Source: Frigidibacter mobilis (GTDB lineage Bacteria > Pseudomonadota > Alphaproteobacteria > Rhodobacterales > Rhodobacteraceae). Taken from it: a DNA stretch of 64,000 bases. Position 1 is the stretch's first letter. Every line of letters starts with the position of its first letter. Location of the stretch: the NCBI RefSeq assembly GCF_001620265.1, contig NZ_CP012661.1, positions 1,736,001-1,800,000 of the forward strand. Reading direction: 5' to 3'. Position numbers and translations under genes: made by a program. Under the pieces are notes generated by a model. That model had not been told where the DNA came from, searched no databases, and worked only from the letters and a program-made list of their open reading frames with translations. This document shows positions 31,335 through 40,763 of the stretch, piece by piece.

Positions 31335-31359
31335 AGCTCCTGTACCCCGTTGAGGAGCT
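31335..31359 (+). promoter_or_regulatory. Hairpin that covers the ribosome-binding site of the chemoreceptor gene
   Basis: AGCTCCT (31335-31341), 11-base loop, AGGAGCT (31353-31359). The right arm contains the AGGAG Shine-Dalgarno sequence of the ATG at 31364, so folding would hide it. Confidence 0.45.
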
Positions 31360-31363
31360 GTAG

Positions 31364-32454
31364 ATGTTTCGCGCCTTTTCTCGCCGTGTTGCACCTACAA
31401 ATGATGAAGATCATTTTCTGGTTGCAGCTCTGAATCGTGCTCAGGGTATGATATGGTTCGACCTGGACGGAACCATACTCGACGCCAATGACAACTTCCT
31501 TTCCATCGTCGGGTATCAGCGCGACGAAGTTCAGGGGCAGGCGCATCGTATTTTCGTGGCGCCCGACCACGCCGCCAGTTCTGAATATGACAAGTTCTGG
31601 AAAAAACTGTCCAGTGGTGAACCCATCGCCGATACTTTCCTGCGCATCGGCAAGAATGGAAAGCGGATCTGGCTCGAGGCTTCGTACAATCCCATCTTCG
31701 ACGCAGATGGCAAGCCCGTAAAGGTGGTCAAATTTGCGATTGATGTCACTGAAGCCAAGGAGAAAGCCGCCGATGCCGCCAGTCGGCTAGACGCAATCTC
31801 CAAATCCTATGCCGTGATCGAATTCGATCTGCAAGGAACCATCCTAACCGCCAATGAGAATTTCCTGAAGACGATGGGATATCGCCTCTCGGATATCCTG
31901 GGCCAGCATCACAGCCTGTTCATGCCCAGGGAGACCATTGGCACAGCGGCCTATCACGCGTTCTGGGAAGACCTCAGACAAGGCACGCATAAGGTGGGAG
32001 AGTTCAAGCGCATTGACAGGAGCGGCGCGACCCGCTGGCTTCAGGCCAGTTACAGTCCGATCCTCGATGCCTCTGGCAAAGCCTACAAGATCGTGAAATA
32101 TGCTTCCGATATTACCCAGGAAAAAGACCGAGCCGCGGAAAATGCCGGGCAGATGGCGGCAATTTCCAAGGTGCAGGCGATCATTGAATTCGATCTGGAA
32201 GGCAAGATCCTTGCGGCAAATGAAAATTTCTGCGCCACGATGGGATACTCCATCGACGAGATTCGCGGCCAGCGCCATGCCATTTTTGTTGAACCCGGGT
32301 TTGCAAATTCTGAGGATTACCGATCCTTCTGGCAAAAACTGCGGCAGGGCGAATTCCAGTCCGGAGAATTCAGGCGCTTGGGCAAAAACGGCGGCGAGGT
32401 GTGGATCCAGGCGAGCTACAATCCGATCCTCGACAGCGACGGACGGCCATTCAA
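31364..32454 (+). pseudogene. Soluble PAS chemoreceptor, 5' part (interrupted by IS1380-family element)
   Basis: Three successive PAS domains of about 120 residues: ALNRAQGMIWFDLDGTILDAN..., SKSYAVIEFDLQGTILTAN..., SKVQAIIEFDLEGKILAAN..., each followed by a PAC motif (ASYNPIFDADGKPVKVVKFAIDVTEAK). No membrane segment, so cytoplasmic. The coding frame is cut after DSDGRPF at the insertion site and reads into the IS for about 15 residues to a stop at 32500. Resumes at 34123. The uninterrupted gene would be a methyl-accepting protein of about 680 residues. Confidence 0.88.
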
Positions 32455-34122
32455 CCGACATTCCCCAAGTGGCCTGCCGCTTGACTTCAAGATCGCCTGA
32501 TTTTGCTCGCTGGGCAAGCGTTTTTCGCCCCGAGCGGTGTCTGTCGTCGCGCAAACGGCCGAAGTCGGGTGGATCAAGCCTCGAACCCGCAGCATTCTGG
32601 CCCGGCAGAGCCGCTTTTCCGCGCGGCAGACGGACCTGTCCTGCCGCTTTCGTTCAGCTTGGGCATGGATCGTGGTCATGCGCATGACGGAGGCGTTCGA
32701 AGACGGCGGATGGCGGCAAGGACGGCCCGCACCATCGGGCCGGTGACGGCGACCTCGGCCAACTGGAAGGTAATGGCGCGGGCGTGGCGGACGACGCGGG
32801 CGCCGATCTTGATCAGCTTGAGTTGCAGGCTGGTCAACGACCAGTCCGCCATGGCCTCGGGCAGTTCGATGCAGCGCAGGAAGGTTGCCAGGTTGTAGGC
32901 CAGCGCGTGCAGTTGCAGCCGCACCTCGTTGTGCCGGAACTTCCGGCATGACAGCCGCGTCCAGCGAAAGGCATATTTGCCTTCCTTGATGTGCTGCTCT
33001 GCGGTGCCGCGCTGGTTGTAGAACCTCACCACCCAGTCTGGCTCCATCGGCAGGTTGGTGACGATGAAGCCGACTTTGGGGAACAGCTCGCCCGGATGCC
33101 ATTCGATCTTGGCGATGACGCGGCGCGGCTTGTCCAGGACGCCGCCTGATACTCGAAGTCCTCGAAGAACCGTTTGACCTTGGTCAGCGAAGGCCGTCCC
33201 ACGGGCCGTGTCAGCCGATGCGCGATCTTCTCGCGCAAGACGGCGTTGGCGGGCAGACGGATGGCGTAGAAGAACCTGGCTTCTTCCAGCCGCATATAGA
33301 TCGCGGGATCGCGTAGGCAGCGTCGGCCCGGAAGAAGCGTCCACCAAGGTCGCGGCCAGCATATCGGGCAATGACGGGATCAAGGACATCCGCCAGCCAT
33401 CGGCGCTGTGGACATTGCCGTTACGCAGGGCGCAGCGCTCCAGCATGCCAAACTGGTTGAACAAGAAGATGGGGTGATAGCAGGTGCAGTCGAAATGCCC
33501 GTTCCAGGCAGCACCTTCCTGATCGCCGTGGGTGGGGCTGACCGAGCTGTCCATGTCCAGCACGATGTATTTCAACCCGTTGCGGTCATGAAACCGGTCG
33601 ATCCATTGGCCGTTCAGATCGGCCAGCGCCGCCCGGTTCGCGGCCAGAGCCAGCGTCTCGGTCTCGAACCGTCCCATCTGCGATGCCGAAGCAGCTTGCG
33701 CCTCGACGGCCCTGCCGCCAACGACCTGACGCATCACGGGATCGAGGGCCAAGCGGTCGGCATCGTTCACATCCTCGTATCCGGCCAGTCGTCCGAACAC
33801 CGATTGCCGGAACAATCCGTCAAGCCGATGGAGCGTGTTCTTCCCGGTGCGGCTGTCTCGCAGCGCCTCCGACGCCAGATTGGACAGGCCGAGCACGTCA
33901 TCAAGCTCGCGCATCACCAGCAGGCCACCGTCTGAACTGATCTGCGCACCACGGAACTCCAGACGCACACGGCGGTCGAAATCAACCCGATCTCCCCGCG
34001 CCAAGCCCGCACCCTCCAGGTGATCCATGAAACGCGCCCCTCGCAGCCGTCAACGCCATGATTTATATGCGAAATATCACGATTACGACAGCGAAATCAG
34101 CGACTTACTTGGAGAATGTGGG
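32455..34122 (-). mobile_element. IS1380-family insertion sequence, 1668 bp
   Basis: The ends are imperfect inverted repeats: CCGACATTCCCCAAGT at the left and CCCACATTCTCCAAGT read inward from the right (14 of 16 match). Both flanks carry TTCAA (32450-32454 and 34123-34127), a 5-bp target duplication. Removing the IS and one TTCAA joins DSDGRPF to KIVKYATD without a gap, so the insertion is recent. One transposase gene on the minus strand. Confidence 0.92.
32676..34028 (-). CDS. IS1380-family transposase, frame-disturbed
   Basis: About 450 residues with a DDE-type core. The N-terminal half is typical ([62 protein letters not shown]). Between about 33130 and 33330 the expected sequence ([40 protein letters not shown]) lies in other frames, so at least two compensating indels separate the two ends, which share one frame. 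The C-terminus ([28 protein letters not shown]) has the catalytic glutamate region. Active only if the indels are sequence errors. Confidence 0.85.
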   Translation of the reverse strand: MDHLEGAGLARGDRVDFDRRVRLEFRGAQISSDGGLLVMRELDDVLGLSNLASEALRDSRTGKNTLHRLDGLFRQSVFGRLAGYEDVNDADRLALDPVMRQVVGGRAVEAQAASASQMGRFETETLALAANRAALADLNGQWIDRFHDRNGLKYIVLDMDSSVSPTHGDQEGAAWNGHFDCTCYHPIFLFNQFGMLERCALRNGNVHSADGWRMSLIPSLPDMLAATLVDASSGPTLPTRSRDLYAAGRSQVLLRHPSARQRRLAREDRASADTARGTAFADQGQTVLRGLRVSGGVLDKPRRVIAKIEWHPGELFPKVGFIVTNLPMEPDWVVRFYNQRGTAEQHIKEGKYAFRWTRLSCRKFRHNEVRLQLHALAYNLATFLRCIELPEAMADWSLTSLQLKLIKIGARVVRHARAITFQLAEVAVTGPMVRAVLAAIRRLRTPPSCA

Positions 34123-35067
34123 TTCAAGATCGTCAAGTACGCCACGGATTCGACGCCGCGCAGAAAGGCAATCGACGCGATGCAGCTTGCGCTGTCCGAG
34201 CTGGCCGGCGGCAATCTGGCCGCGCAGATTGTAACGGCATTGGCCGATGAGTTCGACAGCCTGCGGCAGAACTTCAACATGGCAAGCGAGCAGCTGAGTT
34301 CGGTGATGTTGGGGGTGGTGGAGCATACTGCCACGATCCAGAATGAGACCGCGGAAATCAGCCAGGCATCTGATGACCTGAGTCGCCGGACCGAGCAGCA
34401 GGCTGCGACACTGGAGGAAACCGCCGCGGCGATAGACGAACTGACGGCATCGGTGCGCTCTGCCTCCGAGCTGAGCGCCCTGGCCAGCAAGATGGTTGCC
34501 GATGCCAAGCAAAGCGCCGAAAAAAGTGGTGTGATCGTCCGTGATGCCGTGAAGGCGATGAACGAGATTGCCGACAGTTCCAGCAAGATCTCGAGGATCA
34601 CCGGCGTCATCGACGAGATTGCCTTCCAGACTAACCTGCTTGCGCTGAATGCCGGTGTCGAGGCGGCGCGGGCCGGCGAGGCCGGGCGCGGCTTTGCGGT
34701 CGTCGCCTCGGAAGTGCGGGCGCTGGCGCAGCGCTCTTCCGAGGCCGCACGCGAGATTGCCGAGCTGATTGCAGCGTCATCCAGCCAGGTCACCCGCGGT
34801 GTCGGACTGGTCGGGCAGGCCGGGCAGGCGCTGGAAGTGATCGACGCGGCGGTTTCACAGATCCATCTGCGGGTCGCCGAAATCGCCACGTCATCGCGGG
34901 AGCAGGCGACCGGCCTTGCCGAAATCAACCTGGCGGTCAACCAGCTGGATCAGGTGACCCAGCAGAATGCCGCAATGTTCGAGCAAACCAATGCGGCGAC
35001 GGCGAATCTCACTCGTGAAGCTGTTGAACTCGCGCGGAGCACCTCCTTGTTCCGCACGGGATCGTGA
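34123..35067 (+). pseudogene. Methyl-accepting chemoreceptor, 3' part
   Basis: Continues the PAS receptor after the IS. From [19 protein letters not shown] it leads to a short linker ([14 protein letters not shown]) and a coiled-coil signalling domain with the hairpin tip region [41 protein letters not shown], the most conserved segment of chemoreceptors and the CheA/CheW contact site. The C-terminal end carries [16 protein letters not shown], a methylation-type helix. The open frame upstream of 34123 is IS sequence. Confidence 0.9.
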
Positions 35068-35105
35068 TCTACTCCCCAACTCTTGGACAGATATCCGGCT
35101 GATTT

Positions 35106-35366
35106 AGGCCATGTTGACAAAAGGGATTCACAGGGCGTTCTGATTGTGTTTCAAGCTGGTATCATCCCGATGCGAAAGTCACGAAAGCTGCGCGTGGCTG
35201 TGGACCGCAGGCTCTACCGGCTGCGGGACCTCGTCGAGCGATGCTTCAACAAGCTGAAGAACGCCCGCCGCGTCGCTACCCGTTACGACAAGACCGCTGA
35301 AAGCTTCCTCGGCTTCATCGACATCACATCGATCCGACTCTGGCTCGCCATTTGTCAACATGACCT
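35106..35366 (+). mobile_element. 261-bp mini insertion sequence (deleted IS5/IS427-type)
   Basis: Ends are near-perfect inverted repeats: AGGCCATGTTGACAAA at the left and AGGTCATGTTGACAAA read inward from the right (15 of 16). TTAG and CTAG sit at the two borders, in line with the YTAR target of IS427-type elements. Only the last part of a transposase remains inside, so it could move only with help from a full-length relative. Confidence 0.75.
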
Positions 35367-35397
35367 AGCGACGCAGCCGCACCGTACTGTAATTTGA
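35135..35397 (+). pseudogene. C-terminal fragment of IS5-family transposase
   Basis: The frame spells IIPMRKSRKLRVAVDRRLYRLRDLVERCFNKLKNARRVATRYDKTAESFLGFIDITSIRLWL in which the ERCFNKLK segment and the RVATRYDKTAESF segment are the end of DDE transposases of this family, including the glutamate. The N-terminal two thirds are missing. Lies inside the mini-IS; the last residues run over its right end. Confidence 0.8.
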
Positions 35398-35480
35398 ATC
35401 TGGGAAGCCGCACTGCTGGACTTCTACCTCGTGCAACTTACACTCACCGCATGGGCAAACGCGCAAAGACAAGAATCATC

Positions 35481-36257
35481 CTATTTGTTCAGTCCCGGCA
35501 TCTGGTTGATCGGGTCGACGATGTATCGATGTGGCTCTGATGTCCCGATTTTGCAGATGTATTCGTAGGGCGTGAGACCGTTCAGGGTCTTCAGCCTGCG
35601 TGCGAAGTTGTAGGCTGCGAGGAAGTCGGCAAGGTGCGTCCGCAGCTGGTGGTGGTTTTCGGAGTGGAACCGTTTCACCGTCGCCTCTTTGATCGTGCGG
35701 TTCATCCGCTCAACCTGACCGCCGCTCGGGAAAACAGTCCCCCGGACTGTTTTCCGGTCCTCGCAGCTCCACGGATGGTTGGGTTTGGTCAGCCGGTGCT
35801 CGATGCCGTTCGCTTCGCAGATCATGTCGAAGCGCATCGGCCGGGAAGTGATGGTGTTGCGGTTCCTGGGTTGCTCTGCGAACTGGATGCCATTGTCGGT
35901 CAATATTGTGTGGGCCTGATACGGCACGGCTTCGAGCAAGTGCTGCAGGAACTCCCAGGCTGTCTTTCTGTCAGCCGTTGCAACGAGTTGAGCGACGGCG
36001 AACTTTGACGTCCGGTCGATGCCGACGAAGAGATAGAGCTTGCCCTCGGCGGTCTGCACCTCGGCGATGTCGATATGGAAGAACCCGATGGGGTAGCGCT
36101 TGAACTTCTGCCGTGCAGGTTTGTCCCCTTCGACATCCGGCAGGCGCGAGATGCCATGTCGTTGCAGGCACCGGTGAAGGGCTGACCGCGTCAGGTGAGG
36201 GATCGACGGCTGCAGGGCATAGAGGCAGTCATCCAGCGGCAGCAGCGTGTGGCGCCG
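35481..36257 (-). pseudogene. IS481-family transposase, N-terminally truncated, with palindrome insertion
   Basis: Homology starts abruptly at RRHTLLPLDDCLYALQ and continues in frame through PHLTRSALHRCLQRHGISRLP, YPIGFFHIDIAEV and TAEGKLYLFVGIDRTSKF (first catalytic aspartates), ILTDNG, VERMNRTIKEATVKRF and TPYEYICK. The HTH N-terminus is missing. Between KPNHPW and GQVERMN about 15 residues are inserted in frame, encoded by DNA with a perfect 12-base palindrome at 35729-35755. A dead element. Confidence 0.85.
35729..35755. repeat. 27-bp palindromic repeat inserted in the IS481 transposase
   Basis: GGAAAACAGTCC-CCC-GGACTGTTTTCC, perfect 12-base arms with a 3-base loop. Such GGACTGTTTTCC palindromes look like a small dispersed palindromic element. 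The insertion keeps the reading frame of the host gene. Confidence 0.7.
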
Positions 36258-36390
36258 GGCCGAAGTGGCAGGGCCGAAGCATTGCGATCAGTCGGTGAGT
36301 GCGCGAGTAGCTTACCCCATCAACCCCGACACAGCACGGCAGCCCGACTCCGGCTGCGCGGTGCAGGGACTGTCCCACCCGGTCCCAAGG

Positions 36391-36420
36391 AAGGGCGATG
36401 CTTCGGCGTCGCCCTTTTCC
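36391..36420 (+). terminator. Strong hairpin terminator with TTCG loop
   Basis: AAGGGCGATGC-TTCG-GCGTCGCCCTT (11-bp stem, one G-T pair, stable UUCG tetraloop) followed by TTCCTTTC. Lies between the IS481 remnant and a small plus-strand gene; which transcript it ends is unclear. Confidence 0.65.
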
Positions 36421-36488
36421 TTTCATACCAACCGACAGAAGCCGGGCGCAGCCGTATCAGCTTAGGGTAACAACCCGAGTCTTGCCCC

Positions 36489-36677
36489 ATGTCCGCCCCC
36501 GTCACCCTGTCCGACCTTCAGAAGATGCACCGCATGGCTGCCGCGCTTGTCGTTGCCGATCCGATCTATTTGCCGATATTCGAGCGGATCGAACATGAAC
36601 TTGCGACCTATGAGGCGAAGACCGATGCCGTCAGCCGCGCCCATGCTGTCGCTGCCCGTCACAAGGCTGCGGCCTGA
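36489..36677 (+). CDS. Small hypothetical protein (62 aa) beside the integrase
   Basis: MSAPVTLSDLQKMHRMAAALVV..., helical, no Cys, ends AVAARHKAAA. The amino-acid mix looks like a real protein (mixed charged heptads, coiled-coil tendency), and it converges with the recombinase gene, overlapping it by 19 bp. No ribosome-binding site better than a weak CCCC-rich leader. No known family. It could belong to the same mobile element as the recombinase. Confidence 0.5.
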   Translation: MSAPVTLSDLQKMHRMAAALVVADPIYLPIFERIEHELATYEAKTDAVSRAHAVAARHKAAA

Positions 36678-37951
36678 AGCAGGCTCTGCTTCTGTTCCAG
36701 CGTGGCCCCGTCACCATAGCGTTCGCGTGTCAGCCGATGGCCGAACAGGTCGCGCCTGATCCGGTCATCAATCCCGGCAGCCAGCATCCGGTCTTCAAAG
36801 GCATGGCGCAGTGAGTAGAGGGTGTGATCGTCGCTTTCCATCAGGCCGTTGTCGCGCATGAACTTGTTGACGGTGGCCGACAGGCTGGCGCTGTTCTGCT
36901 GGTAGCGCGGAAAGCCACCGGGGAAGGCCCGCAAGGCTTCCAGCGACACGCCCAGCAGGGGCACGGTGCGTTTGGCATACTTGCTCTTGACCTGCCGCCC
37001 CTCGGGCTCAATCGAGATGTGGGGAACATTGTGGTCCAGCCGGGTCGTGTTCGCTGTCAGCGCCGCCAGCTCCGAGGGGCGGCAGCCGGTGTTCACCATG
37101 ACAAGCAAGATCGCTCTGGCCTCGGGGTTCAGCCCGTCCAGCGCGCCTTCCTTCAACAGCTTTTCCTTGATCCACTTGACCGAGAACGGCGGGCGCTTCT
37201 TGGCATCGCCTTCCTTGAAGGAGAGATCGGTAAGCGGCAGCACCAGCCCGAGACGCTTCATGCGGTTCACAGTCTTCAGCACGTCGCCGAGGTGGATCAG
37301 GTCTTTGTTCGCGCTGTTCGGGGTCAGGTCTTCCTCGTCCAGCCGTTCCATCCACCAGTTGCGGAAGTTCAGCATGTCGTCGCCGGTGATGTCCTTGATC
37401 GCCTTGTCACCCACGACCGCGATGAAGTTCTTCACCGACTTCATCCGTGGATTTTTCCAGCGCCGAAGCAGGCCCTCGGACTTGCCAAGGGTCTTGTCCT
37501 TCGCCAGCGTCCAGTAGAGTTCCAGCGCCTTGCTGACCGTCAGGGCTGGCTCTGTCGCGCCGCCAAGCAGGGCTGTTGCGTCCCGCATGTCCGGGCTGTC
37601 GGGTGTGTCCTTGAACCCCTGCACGGCGGCGAACCTGTCGCGCAACTCGACCAGTGGCAACTTGGCGGCCTGATCGGCGCGGACCTAGCGAAAGCCCCGT
37701 GCTTCGGCCAGATCGCGGGCGGCAGCGAAGCGCTGATCTGCATCGGTGCTGTCACCGGCCAGCTTGGCCTCCCATGCCGCGATCATGTGTTCCCAGGTCG
37801 CGGCCTCCTTGGTCCTTGCGACCGAAGGGGAATCCGTATGCAGACTGATCCAGACGAACTTGCGCGGTTCTACCGAGGCGTAGCGCTTGGGAACGCGCTT
37901 ATAGAGGTAGAGAGTGCCCTTCACGGACTTGTCGCGCGTGGTGATCGCCAT
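36659..37951 (-). pseudogene. Tyrosine recombinase (phage-type integrase) with in-frame TAG
   Basis: About 430 codons in one unbroken frame except TAG at 37685-37687, after DLAEARGF-R and before VRADQAAKLPLVELRDRF. Tyrosine (TAC or TAT) would fit at that place, so a single base change is enough. Core residues: NTGCRPSELAAL (first Arg), YAKRTVPL region, HTLYSLRHAFEDRM (His-x-x-Arg) and LFGHRLTRERYGDG (His and nucleophile Tyr). The N-terminal SAM-like domain begins LTVSKALELYW. Transcribed leftwards away from the attL repeat at 38090. Inactive unless the stop is suppressed or an error. Confidence 0.85.
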
Positions 37952-38260
37952 ACCCTTGCCTCCTGACTACACAGGGAAGGTGTAGCACAGTTTGTAATGC
38001 AAAATGTATAGCAGATTTTGGGCGGGTGTAGCGCATACCTAGCGAAAGCCGTTTAAAAACAACGTGCTAGCGCAGATAAAAAATTTGGTAATGGCGGAGA
38101 GACAGGCCGCCACGAACAAGTTGCCACCTGTGAACATGCATGGATATTTATACTGCTATTTCAAGTAAGTAGGTTGACGTCCTGTAATCATCGATTGCAA
38201 TCTGTAGCGATCTATAGCCATCTTTTGGGCAGGTAGTTGGATGGATAGGAGCGCGTTGGA
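37952..38260. other. AT-rich intergenic region between two integrase genes
   Basis: About 310 bp, clearly richer in A and T than the flanks. Holds the attL-like repeat (38090-38106) and should contain the divergent promoters of the two integrase genes. A 14-bp direct repeat, ACCTAGCGAAAGCC, occurs at 38037-38050 and again over the TAG of the left integrase (37683-37696). No gene seen. Confidence 0.55.
38090..38106. repeat. attL-like direct repeat (17 bp)
   Basis: AATGGCGGAGAGACAGG, identical to the 3' end of tRNA-Ser at 48168-48184. It lies 154 bp upstream of the P4-type integrase gene. After position 38106 the sequence departs from the tRNA. Confidence 0.82.
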
Positions 38261-39601
38261 ATGCCGAAAGTTGCTAAGGAACTGAAGCCCGCCGCCGTGG
38301 CCTCGCTTAGGCATGACGGCAGGGCCGGTCACGCCTTCCATGCGGTAGGCGGCGTGTCAGGATTGCTCTTACAGGTTACCGCAACGGGTGGACGATCATG
38401 GATCATGCGGGCACGGATCAAAGGTCAGCGCAAACACCTCGGGCTTGGCTCCTTCCCCGAAGTCTCGCTTGCTGAAGCGCGCCGCCGGGCCGCTGACGTT
38501 CGTGACGCGATCAGAACCGGGGCTGACCCTGCTGAAGCATGGCGCATCGGTGCAGCGGCGCGTGACCTGATGGCGAAAGGCTACGCGCAGGGCGAGGCAT
38601 GGGTGACCGCCCGAAACCAACGAGAGTCTGTCCAGTCAGGGGCGGTGGCTGCAATGAAGCTGAGCTTCAGCAAGGCTGTTGACGAATACCTGAAAACGAA
38701 GCTGACAGAGTTCAAGAACGACAAGCACCAAAAGCAATGGCGCAGCACACTGGACACCTATGCGCGTCCGATCATCGGGGAAACATCTGTTGATAAGATC
38801 ACAGTTCACGATATTGAACGAACACTGACGCCCATTTGGGATACGAAGACTGAAACAGCTTCCAGATTGCGTGGACGCATTGAAAACGTCCTTGCGTGGG
38901 CAACTGTGAAGAAACACCGGACGGGCGACAACCCGGCCCGCTGGAAAGGCAATTTGGACGCAGTCATGCCCAAGCCGTCCAAGGTCGCCAAGACTGACAA
39001 TCAACCCGCATTGCAACTGAAAGATGCGCCGGTATGGTGGAAAGCGCTGAAGAAACGTGGCGGAATGGGCGCTCGTGCACTGGAATTCTTGACCCTCTGC
39101 GCCAGTCGCTCGGGTGAAATACGCGGCGCTCGATGGGATGAATTCACCGATCTGGACGGCGACAACCCGATGTGGACCATTCCAGCCAGCCGCATGAAAG
39201 CCGGTGCTGAACACCGAGTTCCGCTATCCCCTGCCGCCGTTGCCGTTCTGGACGCTCTGCCACGCAGCCCGGAATCGCCTTTCGTGTTCTGGGCTGCGCG
39301 CGGCGGCATGCTTTCCGACATGACGATAAGTAAGGTCATGCGCGACATGCAGGAGGCCGCTATAGCGAAGGGCGAAAGCGGTTGGCTGGACCGCGTGAGC
39401 AAGCGGACTGCCGTTCCCCACGGGCTGCGCAGCACCTTCCGCGATTGGGTCGCCGAGAAAACCGACTATCCCCGCGACATGGCCGAAATGGCGCTGGCCC
39501 ACACAGTCGGGTCTGAGGTCGAGAGGGCCTATAGGCGCGGCGACATGCTCGAAAAGCGGCGCGCCCTCATGGTCGATTGGGCGACTTTCCTGAATGGATG
39601 A
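38261..39601 (+). CDS. P4-type integrase (tyrosine recombinase, DUF4102 N-terminus)
   Basis: 446 residues. The N-terminal domain (AVGGVSGLLLQVTATGGRSWIMRARIKGQRKHLGLGSFPEVSLAEARRRA) is the DUF4102 arm-binding domain of P4-family integrases. The catalytic domain shows all residues: CASRSGEIRGARWDE (Arg), RMKAGAEHRVPL (Lys), VPHGLRSTFRDWVAE (His-x-x-Arg), LAHTVGSEVERAYRRGD (His and Tyr). These enzymes use the 3' end of tRNA genes, in line with the repeats. Start has AGGAG 9 bases upstream. The next gene starts inside the last codons (ATGGATGA overlap). Confidence 0.94.
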   Translation: MPKVAKELKPAAVASLRHDGRAGHAFHAVGGVSGLLLQVTATGGRSWIMRARIKGQRKHLGLGSFPEVSLAEARRRAADVRDAIRTGADPAEAWRIGAAARDLMAKGYAQGEAWVTARNQRESVQSGAVAAMKLSFSKAVDEYLKTKLTEFKNDKHQKQWRSTLDTYARPIIGETSVDKITVHDIERTLTPIWDTKTETASRLRGRIENVLAWATVKKHRTGDNPARWKGNLDAVMPKPSKVAKTDNQPALQLKDAPVWWKALKKRGGMGARALEFLTLCASRSGEIRGARWDEFTDLDGDNPMWTIPASRMKAGAEHRVPLSPAAVAVLDALPRSPESPFVFWAARGGMLSDMTISKVMRDMQEAAIAKGESGWLDRVSKRTAVPHGLRSTFRDWVAEKTDYPRDMAEMALAHTVGSEVERAYRRGDMLEKRRALMVDWATFLNG

Positions 39602-40169
39602 CGATAAGCGGGCGCAGATCGATGCCGCACGGGCCGCAATGGGCTTCACAGGGCCTATCCCCGGAGCGGGCGAGGCGTTGCGCATGGTGCAGCGGCACGG
39701 GGATTTCTCGGGCATCAGGACGCGTCTCCAACTCGGGATTGCGTTGATGACCGAGGAACTAGCCGCGCTGGATCGGCTGGACAAGGGTGACAAAGCGAAG
39801 ACGGGCAGGAAAGACCCAGATGCAGCCTTTGAGACGATTGCCTGCCTGCGTTGGCTTATCGAAGTGGATGGCATGAGCGCGGCGACTGCCCGGAGCATCG
39901 TTGCCGAAATGATGGACACCACGCCCGGCGCGATCAAAGCTCGCGTGGCACGCGCGAAGGGCTTGGGCGAGAATATTGCGAGCCTCGCCTTCAATGTTCA
40001 TATGCAGCGGGGAATGCCGCCCGCCCTGTTGCGCGGTAGAACGCCAACGGGGCATTGCACCGCTTGCAAGCGTGTCCGCTGCAAATGCAGTCACTCGCCA
40101 CGTCCACCCTTCTTGGAAACGCCGGAAGGTGCGACCGTCACGGCCCTCTTGTCGCTCTGGTCGAGATAA
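39594..40169 (+). CDS. Hypothetical protein (191 aa) with Cys-rich C-terminal motif
   Basis: No family recognised. Helical N-terminal 150 residues (MTEELAALDRLDKGD, ETIACLRWLIEVDGMSAATARSIVAEMMDTTPGAIKARVARA, which could be a helix-turn-helix), then HCTACKRVRCKCSH, a possible zinc-binding knot of four cysteines and two histidines. Starts 8 bp before the integrase stop, so it is co-translated. Candidate directionality factor or element-specific regulator; this is guesswork from position. Confidence 0.7.
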   Translation: MDDDKRAQIDAARAAMGFTGPIPGAGEALRMVQRHGDFSGIRTRLQLGIALMTEELAALDRLDKGDKAKTGRKDPDAAFETIACLRWLIEVDGMSAATARSIVAEMMDTTPGAIKARVARAKGLGENIASLAFNVHMQRGMPPALLRGRTPTGHCTACKRVRCKCSHSPRPPFLETPEGATVTALLSLWSR

Positions 40170-40351
40170 TCGACCCTTGGGCGCGCCGTTGGATAGGTAG
40201 GGGCCGAATAGCCGTGCTTTATCTCGCGATTTCAACGCGCAACAGCGGACGGTCGCTCCGCCATGGAAAATGGGGTGCCCACCTGACTGTAGCGGGGCGT
40301 TAAAATCTGATCATACTGGGGGCATCAACTGCAAAGTACAGAGGATGCGAC

Positions 40352-40545
40352 ATGGCCCAAGAGCAACCAAAGAAGTACGTTTCCGTGAAGTTCCTTCAGG
40401 AAAGGTACGGAATCAGCAGAGAAACCGTGTATAAATACATGGCTGACTATAACTTTCCGAAACAAATCAAACTGACGCCCGGTGCAGCCGCTGGCTTCTG
40501 ACTGAAGTCGAATCTTGGGAAGCTGAAAGAGGCACATCGAAATGA
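40352..40545 (+). CDS. AlpA-like excisionase/regulator, frameshifted
   Basis: YVSVKFLQERYGISRETVYKYMADYNFPKQIKLTPG is a MerR-like AlpA helix-turn-helix. The frame then hits TGA, but the neighbouring frame continues SRWLLTEVESWEAERGTSK, which is how AlpA proteins end, so one base is missing near 40487. About 65 residues. AlpA switches on excision and integrase expression in P4-like elements. The stop overlaps the next start (ATGA). Confidence 0.8.
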
Positions 40546-40763
40546 AGCAAACGGGGGTGACAGAAGCTTTGAAAAAGAAATTTACACCTGAATCAGTAGA
40601 GATTCTTGTCACTTTGAAATCGGGTGCCAAGTTTCGGACAATGTGCGTGAAGTACGAATGGAATGAAGCATCTGGCAAGCTGATCATTTTCAGAGGCAAT
40701 CCATTTGCACCGAAGCAAATGTTCAAGAACACCGTTCTACATGTCGAGCAAATATCACCATGA
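40542..40763 (+). CDS. Hypothetical protein (73 aa) coupled to the AlpA-like gene
   Basis: MKQTGVTEALKKKFTPESVEI, beta-rich and basic (VTLKSGAKFRTMCVKYEWNEASGKLIIFRGN), ending EQISP. No family recognised. The ATGA overlap with the upstream gene's stop indicates translational coupling. AT-rich. May be a small DNA-binding or accessory protein of the element. Confidence 0.65.
   Translation: MKQTGVTEALKKKFTPESVEILVTLKSGAKFRTMCVKYEWNEASGKLIIFRGNPFAPKQMFKNTVLHVEQISP

Noticed and set aside
37683..38050. 14-bp direct repeat ACCTAGCGAAAGCC as an att site
   Set aside because: A 14-bp pair is expected by chance in 64 kb; it does not match the tRNA. The 17-bp tRNA repeat explains integration better.
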